NCBI GenBank assembly: GCA_947467605.1
Contig: CANIII010000026.1
Coordinates: forward strand, 1 to 54,734
Direction: 5' to 3'
Length of the DNA: 54,734 nucleotides
Source of the DNA: Acidobacteriota bacterium
GTDB taxonomy: Bacteria > Acidobacteriota > Vicinamibacteria > Vicinamibacterales > SCN-69-37
The translations under genes were made by a program, and so were the position numbers. Under the pieces are notes generated by a model. That model was not told the DNA's origin and searched no databases. It was given only the letters and a program-made list of their open reading frames with translations. Positions 21,283-29,912 of the stretch are shown piece after piece. Every line of letters begins with the position of its first letter. The stretch's first letter is position 1.

Positions 21283-22179
21283 CTACGAATTCGTCAGCAT
21301 CGTCATCACCTGAATCATCAGCCGCGTCGTCGAGGCGAGATACGGCCAGTTGATGGTGGCAAACGTGTCGCCGGCTTTGTGGATGAACGGCGTGGTGTCT
21401 TTGTGTCGGTACTCTTCAGTGATGCCGACGGCTTTATAGCCGAGGCGACGGAACGACACGTGATCTGAGCCGGTTTCCGGCGTTTCCCAGATCGGCATCG
21501 TCATCTTCAATGCGGCGGCAGCCTGTTTGTAGAAATCAACCGCGCCTTCGTAGGGAATCTCGAGTTCGATCGCGCGATTCGCATTTTCATCCCAGCCGAC
21601 TTGATCAATCGTGTGCACTGAGTGAATCGCGCGGTTCCGGTCCTTCAGCATTTGTGCGAAGTTGCGGCTGCCGACCAGCCCGCGTTCTTCTTCGTCGAAG
21701 AACGCAAAGATCAGGTCTCGCGTGCGGTTCTTCGTCTTGACCAGTTCACGCGCGGTGGCCAGCACGGCGACCACACCCGTGCCGTCGTCATTGGCCCCCG
21801 GGGCGACGCGGACCGAGTCGTAGTGGGCACCAAAGACGACGGCCTCGGCGCCGGGCTTTCCGCAGGCGAGGATCGCATAGACGTTTTCGCTGTCAGTGCC
21901 GTAGGGCTGTCGCTCGGCGGTCAGACCGATCGCCGTGAGTTGGGCGGCCAGATACGCTCTCGCTTCTCGCTTGTTGGCGATGTCCATGCGATTAGCGAGT
22001 TTCAGGCCCGGGCGGATCTCCGTCTCACCGCTTAACGCGCCGAGGATCGTGCGCTGGAAGGCGGTGATGCTCGGCTCCAACTCGGGCCCCGGGAGCGACG
22101 GCGCCGAGTGTACGCACGCCGCAATCACGACCATTGGCAGAAGGCGGGTGAGGCGAGTGAGCCGTCGCATGTTCAGCAT
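21283..22179 (-). CDS. M28 zinc metallopeptidase, predicted lipoprotein
   Basis: 298 residues from the ATG at 22179 (a second ATG at 22170 is also possible). The N-terminus LPMVVIAACVHS contains a lipobox (IAAC), so the enzyme is probably membrane-anchored in the periplasm or outer membrane. Peptidase family M28 metal ligands and catalytic residues are present: VVFGAHYDSV (His, Asp), PGANDDGTG (bridging Asp), FFDEEERGLVGS (Glu pair), a distal Asp in the Val-Gly-Trp-Asp segment, and His in KDTTPFIHKAGD. It releases N-terminal amino acids from peptides or similar substrates. Divergent from the Asp-box gene. Confidence 0.9.
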   Translation of the reverse strand: MLNMRRLTRLTRLLPMVVIAACVHSAPSLPGPELEPSITAFQRTILGALSGETEIRPGLKLANRMDIANKREARAYLAAQLTAIGLTAERQPYGTDSENVYAILACGKPGAEAVVFGAHYDSVRVAPGANDDGTGVVAVLATARELVKTKNRTRDLIFAFFDEEERGLVGSRNFAQMLKDRNRAIHSVHTIDQVGWDENANRAIELEIPYEGAVDFYKQAAAALKMTMPIWETPETGSDHVSFRRLGYKAVGITEEYRHKDTTPFIHKAGDTFATINWPYLASTTRLMIQVMTMLTNS

Positions 22180-22226
22180 TCTGACAGATCGCCGGCTGCC
22201 GGATTCTGGCATCATCCGGGACACGT

Positions 22227-24899
22227 ATGACACTTCAGTGGCGCACCTCATTGATCCTGATCACGATCGTCGTCGGCATTCGCGTCGTCGCATTTCAGCA
22301 GGCGGCTCAGTCGACCGGCACCACCACAGCACGCGCAGCAGAGGACCGCGCCGGTGCATGGCGCGCGCATCAGCAACTCGCAGCCGCCTCGCCGTTTGCG
22401 GCGCTGCCATGGCGGGCGCTCGGGCCCGCGCATCAGAGCGCGCGCATCGAGGCGATCGCGGTTCCCACCGGCAGCCGCAACACGATCTACGCCGCGCCGA
22501 GCGACGGCAACGTGTGGAAAACCACCAACAACGGCCTGACGTGGCAGCCGATCTTCGATCACGAGTCCGCGTTCTCCGTCGGTGACATCGCCGTCGCGCC
22601 CTCGAATGCCGACATTGTCTGGGTGGGGACCGGCGTGGTGCAGCCGCGCTACGCGGGGTACGCGTACCCGGGCACCGGCGTGTTCAAGTCCGTTGATGCG
22701 GGCCGGACGTGGACGAACATGGGCCTGACCGACAGCCATCACATCGGCAAGGTTCTCATCGACGCGAACGACCCGAACATCGTCTATGTCGCCGCGATGG
22801 GGCATCAGTGGACGCCCAACCGCGAGCGCGGCGTGTTCAAGACCACCGACGGGGGCCGCACGTGGACGACGTCGCTGTTTCTCGACAGCGTCACGGGCGC
22901 GATCGATCTGACGATGGATCCGAGCAACCACAACGTGCTCTATGCGTCGATGTGGCAGATCGAGACCGGGCCGAAGAGCGGTGTCTATCGCTCGACCGAC
23001 GCGGGCGCCACGTGGAAGAAACTCAGCAATGGACTACCCGCCGGGCTGATCGGCCGGAGCAATATCGCCATCGCGCCCTCGCGGCCGCAGACGGTCTACG
23101 TGTTTCTCGACAACCGGGCGCCGTTCGCGGGCGGGACGACTGATCGCACGTTCGTCGGCGGCGAGGTCTATCGCTCGGACGATCGCGGCGACTCGTGGCG
23201 CAAAGCCAACACCGACGATCTCTATCCCGTGTTCAGCGTCTACGGCTGGAAGTTTTGCGACGTCAGCGTGTCGCCCGACAATCCCGAGGAGATTTACATT
23301 CTCGGCAACCACGCATTTCATTCCACCGACGGCGGCCGCACCTACGCGCGCATCGGCGAGACCATCCGGCGGCTGCGTGAGACGCAGGGCCTGGTGATGC
23401 ACCTCGACCATCACGAGATCTGGATCGATCCGACCGATCCAAATCATCTGCTGCTCGGCACCGACGGCGGCATGATGTCGTCGTACGACCGCGGCCAGTC
23501 GTGGCTGCACTTGAACACGATTCCCGTCGGGCAGTTCTACAGCGTGTCGGTCGACATGGCCGAACCCTACAACATCTATGGCGGCACGCAGGACGACGCG
23601 GCGCTCTTTGGGCCGAGCACGTACACCGTGGACGACACGCGCAACGAGAACGAGCCGTGGAAGCACGTGTATCTCGACCAGTGGACCGGTGGCGATTCGT
23701 TCGTGACGGTGCCGGATCCGGCCGACTCTCGGTACGTGTACTACGAACATCAGAACGGCGATCTGAGGCGCATGGACACGCAGGGGCCGTCGGTGCAGAC
23801 CGGCAGTCCGTCTTCGCAGCGCATCGCGCCCCGCGCGCCGCGCGGCGAAACGCCGTGGCGCATCGGCTGGTACATGCCGTTCGTGATTTCCGCGTTCGAT
23901 CCCGCGACGATCTACGCAGGCACGAACCGGCTCGTCAAGAGCACGAATCGCGGCCTCGCGTGGTCGCCGGTCGGTCCGGACGTGTCGGATCCGGCGGGCG
24001 GCGATCGGGCGACTGTGCCATACGGCACGATCACGATGATTTCGGAATCGCCGAAGGACCGCAGCCTCATCTACATCGGCACGGAAGGCGGTCGCGTGCA
24101 CGTCACGAAAGACGCGGGCGCGAATTGGACGGCGATCGACGCCGGTCTGCCGAAGAAGTGGGTGAGTCGCGTCATCGCGTCGCAACACGCCGTTGGCACC
24201 GCGTACGTCTCATTCACCGGCTACCGTGAAGACGACACCCGCGCGTATCTCTACCGCTCGACCGACTTCGGCGCGCATTGGACGTCGATTGTCGGCAATC
24301 TTCCCGCCGAGTCGATCAACGTCATTCGCGAAGATCCGCGCAATGCCGAGGTGCTCTATGTTGGCACTGACGCGGGTGTCTATGCGTCGATCGATCGCGG
24401 CGCGACCTGGCTGTCGCTGTCGGCGACATTGCCGACTACGCCGGTGCACGATCTGGTGATTCATCCGAGAGAGGATGAGATCGTGATTGGCACGCATGGG
24501 CGCGGCGTGTTCGTGCTTGACGCCAGGCCGATTCAGCAGTGGGTCGCGTCGGCTGGCACCGCGAGTGGGCCGCGCGTGTTTGCACCGCATCCGGCGCTCG
24601 TGCGCATCGCGGATGAGATGGAGCCGGCCGGCACACCCGGCTCAGCGACGATCGCCTTTGTCGTGGATGCGGCGGGTCCTGTGACGCTGACGATTCGTTT
24701 GGCCGCGGGCGCCGTCGTGAAGACGATCGACGCGCAGGCGGTTCGCGGCCTCAACATCGTGAAATGGAATCTGCTCACAGGGACCACCGCGAATCCACGT
24801 CCGGCGGTGCCGGGCGACTATCGCGTTGAACTCTCGGCCAGCGGACGCACCGCAGACAAGACGCTCAGGCTCGATCGGTTCGTGCGCTGGACGCGTTGA
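22227..24899 (+). CDS. Secreted Asp-box (BNR/VPS10-like) beta-propeller protein
   Basis: 890 residues. Signal peptide (MTLQWRTSLILITIVVGIRVVAFQ). At least ten Asp-box motifs of the form S/T-x-D-x-G-x-T/S-W are visible, for example KTTNNGLTWQ, KSVDAGRTWT, KTTDGGRTWT, RSTDAGATWK, RSDDRGDSWR, STDGGRTYAR, SYDRGQSWLH, TKDAGANWTA, RSTDFGAHWT and SIDRGATWLS. These form sialidase-type or sortilin-type propellers. Databases often label such proteins 'glycosyl hydrolase', but no catalytic residues can be assigned here. The C-terminus (PGDYRVELSASGRTADKTLRL) looks like a small beta-sandwich. It sits among secreted peptidases, consistent with binding or processing of peptides outside the cytoplasm; this is inference. 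Confidence 0.85.
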   Translation: MTLQWRTSLILITIVVGIRVVAFQQAAQSTGTTTARAAEDRAGAWRAHQQLAAASPFAALPWRALGPAHQSARIEAIAVPTGSRNTIYAAPSDGNVWKTTNNGLTWQPIFDHESAFSVGDIAVAPSNADIVWVGTGVVQPRYAGYAYPGTGVFKSVDAGRTWTNMGLTDSHHIGKVLIDANDPNIVYVAAMGHQWTPNRERGVFKTTDGGRTWTTSLFLDSVTGAIDLTMDPSNHNVLYASMWQIETGPKSGVYRSTDAGATWKKLSNGLPAGLIGRSNIAIAPSRPQTVYVFLDNRAPFAGGTTDRTFVGGEVYRSDDRGDSWRKANTDDLYPVFSVYGWKFCDVSVSPDNPEEIYILGNHAFHSTDGGRTYARIGETIRRLRETQGLVMHLDHHEIWIDPTDPNHLLLGTDGGMMSSYDRGQSWLHLNTIPVGQFYSVSVDMAEPYNIYGGTQDDAALFGPSTYTVDDTRNENEPWKHVYLDQWTGGDSFVTVPDPADSRYVYYEHQNGDLRRMDTQGPSVQTGSPSSQRIAPRAPRGETPWRIGWYMPFVISAFDPATIYAGTNRLVKSTNRGLAWSPVGPDVSDPAGGDRATVPYGTITMISESPKDRSLIYIGTEGGRVHVTKDAGANWTAIDAGLPKKWVSRVIASQHAVGTAYVSFTGYREDDTRAYLYRSTDFGAHWTSIVGNLPAESINVIREDPRNAEVLYVGTDAGVYASIDRGATWLSLSATLPTTPVHDLVIHPREDEIVIGTHGRGVFVLDARPIQQWVASAGTASGPRVFAPHPALVRIADEMEPAGTPGSATIAFVVDAAGPVTLTIRLAAGAVVKTIDAQAVRGLNIVKWNLLTGTTANPRPAVPGDYRVELSASGRTADKTLRLDRFVRWTR

Positions 24900-24944
24900 G
24901 CCGTCAGGCCACGTGAGGCGCTCGCAGCGGAGTAGAATCGCGCC

Positions 24945-26507
24945 GTGCCTCGCTACCTTGGTCGCCTGCGTCTCCTGTTCGTTGTCGTGTGCGGCGCCGC
25001 CGCCCTCCCGCTGGTCCTCACGGCTCAGTCGGCCAATCCGCAGATCGACTGGCCAATGGTGGCCCGGATCCGTGAAGAGGGCCTGCAACGCTCGCAGGTC
25101 ATGGACACCGTGTCGTATATCGCCGACGTGCTCGGCGCGCGGCTCACGCTCTCCGACGACATGGCGCGCGCGCAAACCTGGGTCGAGTCGTACATGAAAA
25201 GGATCGGCCTCGTGAATACGGCGATCGAGCCGTTCATGGATTTCGGCACGCGCTGGGACAACGAGTACACGTCGCTGCACATGCTCGCGCCTGACTACCA
25301 GCCGATGGTCGGATACCCGATCTCTCACACGCCCGGCACGGACGGCAAGAAGACCCTGCGTGTCGTCAGTGCCGTGATCACATCCCGCAAGGATCTGGAC
25401 CAACTGCGCGGCACGTTGAAGGGCGTGGCCGTACTCGCCACGCCGCCGGCCGTGATCGATCGAGTGAAGCTGAACGCCGGCACGCAGAAATACACCGACG
25501 ATGAACTAAAGGCGATTGAACGGGCGGTGCCGCCCGCACCAGCGCCGCCGGCGCCTCCGGCGGTGGCGAATCCCGACGCGATCACGGCCAAAGAAAAGAT
25601 GGCGTTCTACAAAGCCGAAGGCGTGGTCGCGGTGTTGCAGTCGGAGAGCGGCTGGCCCGGGGCCGTCCGCGGCTTCGCGCGCCCGGGCGCGGGCGCGGAC
25701 GGTTGGTCGCGCGCCGAAACGCTCGCATCGCCGACCATCGTCGCCATCACACCCGAGCACTACAACCGCATGTATCGCATCTGCCAGCGCAAGATCCCGG
25801 TCACGGTGGAGATCGAGATCCGCAACCGGATCGGCGCCGCGGTGGAGAAGGCGAACAATGTGGTGGGTGAGATCGCCGGCTCGGACCTGAAGGACCAGGT
25901 CGTCATGATCGGCGCGCATCTGGATACGTGGCATGCCAGTCCGAATGCGAGCGACAACACCTCGGGTGTCGGCGTGATGTTGGAGGCGATGCGCATTCTC
26001 AAGGCGACCGGCGCGAGGCCGCGCCGCACCATTCGCGTGGCGCTGTGGGGCGGTGAAGAGCAGGGCCTGCATGGATCACGGGAGTACGTGTTGAGGCATT
26101 TCGGCGATCCGGCGAGCCCGAACGGCGTGACGCCGGACTTCGAGAAGCTGCAGGTGTACTTCAATCAGGACTACGGCCCCGGCCAGTATCGGGGCATCTA
26201 CCTGCAGGGCAACGAGCGCGCGCGCCACCTGATGACGCTCTGGACCGAACCGTTCCACGACCTTGGGATGTTCGCCGTCTCCATCCTCGGCGTCGGCAGC
26301 ACGGATCACATCTCGTTCGATCGCGTCGGTCTGCCGGGCTTTCAGTTTCTGCAGGATCGTGTCGGCAGCACGGGAGGCCACACGAATCTAGATTTTCTGG
26401 AGACGTTGCCGCCCGACGATCTGATGCGCAACGCGGTTATCGTGGCGTCATTCGCGTGGCACGCGGCGATGACCGACGAACGGGTGCCGCGAAAGACTGT
26501 GAAATGA
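24945..26507 (+). CDS. Secreted M28 peptidase with protease-associated insert
   Basis: 520 residues from a GTG at 24945, with a signal peptide (LLFVVVCGAAALPLVLTAQS). M28 motifs: VVMIGAHLDTWHASPNASDN (metal His and Asp), VALWGGEEQGLHGSREYV (Glu pair), FNQDYGPGQYRG (Asp), and GVGSTDHISFD (His). The insert at about residues 130-285, with a Pro/Ala-rich linker and TAKEKMAFYKAEGVVAVLQS, corresponds to the PA domain found in carboxypeptidase Q-like members. It follows the Asp-box gene by 45 bp. The last 71 bp overlap the 3' end of the convergent M1 gene. Confidence 0.9.
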   Translation: MPRYLGRLRLLFVVVCGAAALPLVLTAQSANPQIDWPMVARIREEGLQRSQVMDTVSYIADVLGARLTLSDDMARAQTWVESYMKRIGLVNTAIEPFMDFGTRWDNEYTSLHMLAPDYQPMVGYPISHTPGTDGKKTLRVVSAVITSRKDLDQLRGTLKGVAVLATPPAVIDRVKLNAGTQKYTDDELKAIERAVPPAPAPPAPPAVANPDAITAKEKMAFYKAEGVVAVLQSESGWPGAVRGFARPGAGADGWSRAETLASPTIVAITPEHYNRMYRICQRKIPVTVEIEIRNRIGAAVEKANNVVGEIAGSDLKDQVVMIGAHLDTWHASPNASDNTSGVGVMLEAMRILKATGARPRRTIRVALWGGEEQGLHGSREYVLRHFGDPASPNGVTPDFEKLQVYFNQDYGPGQYRGIYLQGNERARHLMTLWTEPFHDLGMFAVSILGVGSTDHISFDRVGLPGFQFLQDRVGSTGGHTNLDFLETLPPDDLMRNAVIVASFAWHAAMTDERVPRKTVK

Positions 26508-28176
26508 CACCCGCGGCGCTCACCTTCTGAAACGGTCCGAAATCGGCGAGCAGCCACACGCCCGGATCGAGTGTGACCGAGATCGGGTCGGTCTCCGACG
26601 GAATCCTCACCGTCGTGTCGCGCCCGGTGACGGCCATCGCATGCACGCGCGGTGGTGCGCCGACCGTGGCAGACACGCCAACGCCGAGCGAAAATCGATA
26701 GGGCTCGGCGGCCTGCGTCTGTCGGATGTTGACGACGATCTGTTTGGCGGCCGCGTCGTAGCGCCAGGTGCCTTCGACTACGGGAACACCGCTGCGATTC
26801 AACCACTGCGAGAAGAACCACGAGAGATCCTGGCCCGAGACCTGCTCCATCACCCGTCGCAGATCCGCCGTGGACGCCGTGCTGTTCATGTGGCGTTCGT
26901 AGTACTGGCGGATGCCGCGCCAGAATGGCTCCGTGCCGATCGTGTCGCGCAGCATGTGCAGCGTCCAGGCGCCCTTCTGGTACACCAGTGAGTTGTTCGG
27001 GCTGGTCGTGGCCTCATCGAGGTTGGCGTGCACCACGGGTGTGTTGGGCGTGGACTTCTCTGTGCGCAGCACGGTGTCGCGGCTGCGGCGAACCCCGTCG
27101 ACAAACGCGTCCCGTCCGCTCGCGAACTCGGTGTACAGCAACGTGAAATACGTGGCGAAGCCTTCGCTGAGCCATACGTCGTTCCAGTCGTTCTCGGTCA
27201 CGGCATCGCCGAACCACTGATGCGCCGTCTCGTGCACGACCGGCGCGCTGCCGACCGTGACGCCCTTCTCACCATAGAAGATGTTGCTCACATGTTCGGT
27301 GCCGCCGCCCATGCCGGCGGCCTCCACGTGCGCGAGCTTCTCGTAGGCGTAGGGACCGACGCGATCCGAGAAGAACTCGAATGACCCGCGCGCGTCCTTT
27401 TCGAGGGCCGCAAGCCCTTTGGCTTCATCCTGTGGGAACGCCCAGTACGACAGCGGCACGCCACGGGAGATGCCGCCGTATTTCACGACGAACTTGGCGA
27501 CACCCAGCGAGTAGAGCCACGACGAAATCGGTGCCGTCTGCACGTAGTGCGTGCGGCGGAGCCCGGTCGGCAGGTCTCGCTGCTCGACAATCGTGCCGTT
27601 GCTGATCACCTGATACTCGGCGCGCGTCGTGATGATGAACTCGCCGCTGGCTTTGTCGGCCACGTGGTCGATTGTCGGCAACCACTGCCGTGCGCGGTTG
27701 TACCAGTTTTCGCTGAACGCCGTGCGATCGCCATGAATGTTGTTGAGCAGTCGAAGCCCGTTTCCCGGAATGCCGTGATAGGCGATCGTGAACGTCACGT
27801 CCGTTCCGGCAGCCATGCCGGCCGGCACCGGCAGGCGCAGGCGATCGCGCGTGTGGGTAAAGGTGACGGGACGACCGGCCATCGTGACGCCGGTGACGGT
27901 CATGCCCTTGCCGTCTGGCGTGGCCGACGTCAGGTCGAGAAACGCCTCGCGGAGGCCGGCCGACGCCAGCCGCAGCGTTACCGAGGCCTCGCCCTGAATC
28001 TCATTCGAGTCGCCGGTCAGCAACGTCAGTCGAAACACGTAGTGCTGCGCGTCGACGCCGGCTTGCCTCGGATAGGTGTCGGCGCGGCGCGCCATCGCCG
28101 GTGTGGCCGACGCCACACACAGAAGAAGACTGAGCCCCAGGAGCCAACGTGTCAGAGCCATGCGCATGGGCGGCAT
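26437..28176 (-). CDS. Secreted M1 family zinc aminopeptidase
   Basis: 579 residues from the ATG at 28176 (28167 and 28161 are alternatives). The open frame upstream to 28293 is translated repeat DNA, not protein. MALTRWLLGLSLLLCVASATPAMA is a signal peptide. The HExxH-18-E zinc motif is in VVHETAHQWFG ... WLSEGFATYF, and the exopeptidase motif is GMGGGTEHVSN. This is a shorter, secreted M1 form lacking the large C-terminal ERAP-like domain. It cleaves N-terminal residues from peptides. Its C-terminal 23 codons overlap the convergent M28 gene by 71 bp. Confidence 0.93.
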   Translation of the reverse strand: MPPMRMALTRWLLGLSLLLCVASATPAMARRADTYPRQAGVDAQHYVFRLTLLTGDSNEIQGEASVTLRLASAGLREAFLDLTSATPDGKGMTVTGVTMAGRPVTFTHTRDRLRLPVPAGMAAGTDVTFTIAYHGIPGNGLRLLNNIHGDRTAFSENWYNRARQWLPTIDHVADKASGEFIITTRAEYQVISNGTIVEQRDLPTGLRRTHYVQTAPISSWLYSLGVAKFVVKYGGISRGVPLSYWAFPQDEAKGLAALEKDARGSFEFFSDRVGPYAYEKLAHVEAAGMGGGTEHVSNIFYGEKGVTVGSAPVVHETAHQWFGDAVTENDWNDVWLSEGFATYFTLLYTEFASGRDAFVDGVRRSRDTVLRTEKSTPNTPVVHANLDEATTSPNNSLVYQKGAWTLHMLRDTIGTEPFWRGIRQYYERHMNSTASTADLRRVMEQVSGQDLSWFFSQWLNRSGVPVVEGTWRYDAAAKQIVVNIRQTQAAEPYRFSLGVGVSATVGAPPRVHAMAVTGRDTTVRIPSETDPISVTLDPGVWLLADFGPFQKVSAAGVISQSFAAPVRRSSPRATRMTPR

Positions 28177-28198
28177 GTTAGTTCGAAATGGCGATCGG

Positions 28199-28355
28199 GC
28201 GGGTGAGCGGGTGAGCGGGTAAGCGGGTAAAGCGGGTGCCCAGGTAAGCAGGTCGCACCGCACCGCACCGCACCGCACCGCACCGCACCGCACCGCACCT
28301 GCACCCGCTCACCCGGCACCCGCTTTACCCGCTCACCCGCTTACCCGCTCACCCG
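28199..28355. repeat. Large imperfect palindrome of GCGGGTRA units
   Basis: The left arm (28199-28253) consists of tandem 8-bp units: GCGGGTGA twice, GCGGGTAA twice, then GCGGGTGC and weaker copies. The right arm (28301-28355) carries the same units on the other strand in nearly the same order (CACCCGCTTTACCCGCTCAC within it). Between them is a run of GCACC pentamers (28255-28299, nine copies). The arms could fold into a hairpin of about 48 bp per side. The element occupies nearly all of the gap between the divergent M1 peptidase and FAD oxidoreductase genes. A related element is at 48955-49153. Confidence 0.9.
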
Positions 28356-28371
28356 GAAGTAGACTGTTGGC

Positions 28372-29514
28372 GTGACTGCGGACGTCGTGATCATCGGTGG
28401 CGGGTGCATGGGCGCAAGCGTGGCGTATCACCTCGCGGAGCGCGGCATCACCAATGTGGTGTTGCTCGAGAAGGAAGCGCAGCTCGGCATCGCGTCCACC
28501 GGCCGAAACGCCGGCGGCGTGCGGCACCAGTTCTCAACCGAAGCCAACGTCCTCCTCTCGATCGAGTCGATCAAGATGTTTGAACAGTTCGAGGACATCG
28601 TCGGCGCACCGATTGACTTTCACCAGGACGGTTATCTGTTCCTCTTGGCGCAGCCAAAACACATCGAAGCGTTCGAAGAGGCCGTGGCGCTGCAGCGGAG
28701 GCTCGGTGTTCATGTCGACTGGCTCGACGCTCAAGGCGCGGCTCGCTGCGCTCCGGGGCTCAACGTGGATGGTGTTCAAGCCGCGACATTCTGTGCACGC
28801 GATGGCATCTCCGATCCCAATGGCGTCACGATGGGATTCGCAGCAGCTGCGAAACGCGCAGGCGTCGAGATCCGGCGCAATGCCGAAGTGCGTCGCATCC
28901 TGGTCGACGGGCCTGTCTCGGGCGTCGAAACCAGCGAGGGTGTCATCAATACCCGCTGCATCGTGAACGCGACCGGCGCGTGGGCCGCACAAATCGGCGC
29001 GATGGCGGGTGTCGAGCTACCGATTTCTCCTCTGCGACGCCACATCTTCATCGCCGCCCCGCGTGCACATGCCATCTGGCCGTCGACACGCGTGCTCGTC
29101 ATCGACTTTGAGACGTCGTTCTACTTTCATCGCGAGGGCGCGAACCTCCTGTTCGGCATGGGCGATCCGACTGAGCAGCCGGGCTTCGACATCACCGTGA
29201 ACTGGAAAGTGTTCGAGGCCATCGCACCGGTGGCTGCTCGACGCCTGCCGGCTCTGGACGACGCGTCCATTGTGAAGAGCTGGGCCGGTCTTTATGAGAT
29301 GACGCCCGACGCGATGCCGATCATCGGACCGACGGGACCCGACGGGATGTTCACCATCGCGGGCTTCAGCGGCCACGGCTTCCAGCACTCGCCGGCCGCA
29401 GGACGAATACTGGCGGACGTCATCGCAGGCCGAGACCCAAAGTTCGATCTCTCACCGTTCCGACTTGATCGTTTCAGCCGTGGGGCTATCGAATCCGAAG
29501 TGGGAGTGGTCTAG
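28372..29514 (+). CDS. FAD-dependent oxidoreductase (sarcosine oxidase/DAO family)
   Basis: 380 residues from a GTG at 28372. VVIIGGGCMGASVAYHLAERG binds FAD, followed by LLEKEAQLGIASTGRNAGGVRHQFS, characteristic of sarcosine oxidase beta-like and glycine oxidase-like enzymes. The C-terminal FTIAGFSGHGFQHSPAAGR is the second flavin contact region. It probably oxidises a secondary amine or N-methyl amino acid; the substrate is unknown. It is a different subgroup from the FAD enzyme at 2214. The last 29 bp overlap the convergent hypothetical gene. Confidence 0.87.
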   Translation: MTADVVIIGGGCMGASVAYHLAERGITNVVLLEKEAQLGIASTGRNAGGVRHQFSTEANVLLSIESIKMFEQFEDIVGAPIDFHQDGYLFLLAQPKHIEAFEEAVALQRRLGVHVDWLDAQGAARCAPGLNVDGVQAATFCARDGISDPNGVTMGFAAAAKRAGVEIRRNAEVRRILVDGPVSGVETSEGVINTRCIVNATGAWAAQIGAMAGVELPISPLRRHIFIAAPRAHAIWPSTRVLVIDFETSFYFHREGANLLFGMGDPTEQPGFDITVNWKVFEAIAPVAARRLPALDDASIVKSWAGLYEMTPDAMPIIGPTGPDGMFTIAGFSGHGFQHSPAAGRILADVIAGRDPKFDLSPFRLDRFSRGAIESEVGVV

Positions 29515-29842
29515 CCGTCGAGTGACGGCGCCGGTAGGCCACCAGAATCGCCGCCATCGCAAGCCCGCCGGTCAGCCCAAGGCCGAGCACGAGTTGAATC
29601 TCTGAATACCGGGACGCGACGACTGCGGCCATGAGGATGAGGCCGAGGCCGCCGATACCTGCCGGGTTGAGCCGACCCAGGTTGAACATGCCGAGGTCCA
29701 ACCCGTCGGACGCATCGGTTGCGTCTTCAAGGTGGGGCAGCCGGTGACTCCGATGGGCAAGAAATAGTGACGCAGCGAGGAGGACGCCACCGATTGCGGC
29801 GGGCACGGTGAACCACATCATCGACGGTTCGACCAGGGCCAT
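29486..29842 (-). CDS. Small membrane protein, function unknown
   Basis: 118 residues. Three hydrophobic stretches are visible: FTVPAAIGGVLLAASLFLAH, GIGGLGLILMAAVVAS and LVLGLGLTGGLAMAAILVAY, with a charged loop containing HLEDATDASDG between the first two. The frame stays open upstream of the ATG with more hydrophobic sequence (FRNTLGAVIAVALVS) but no further start codon before the RND gene's stop, so the true start could be a rare codon. It lies 70 bp behind the RND transporter on the same strand and may belong to that operon. No family recognised. Confidence 0.55.
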   Translation of the reverse strand: MALVEPSMMWFTVPAAIGGVLLAASLFLAHRSHRLPHLEDATDASDGLDLGMFNLGRLNPAGIGGLGLILMAAVVASRYSEIQLVLGLGLTGGLAMAAILVAYRRRHSTARPLPLRIR

Positions 29843-29912
29843 CGAGACGAGCGCGACGGCAATGACGGCGCCGAGCGTGTTGCGGAAGCGATCAAAGCCT
29901 GAAGCCCGGCGG

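Noticed and set aside
28177..28293. Upstream extension of the M1 peptidase frame starting with repeated Arg-Cys-Gly-Ala-Val
   Set aside because: It is a translation of the GCACC repeat and palindrome; a signal peptide begins at 28176.
28199..28355. CRISPR array
   Set aside because: The units are only 8 bp with no unique spacers and reverse orientation midway; not a CRISPR.
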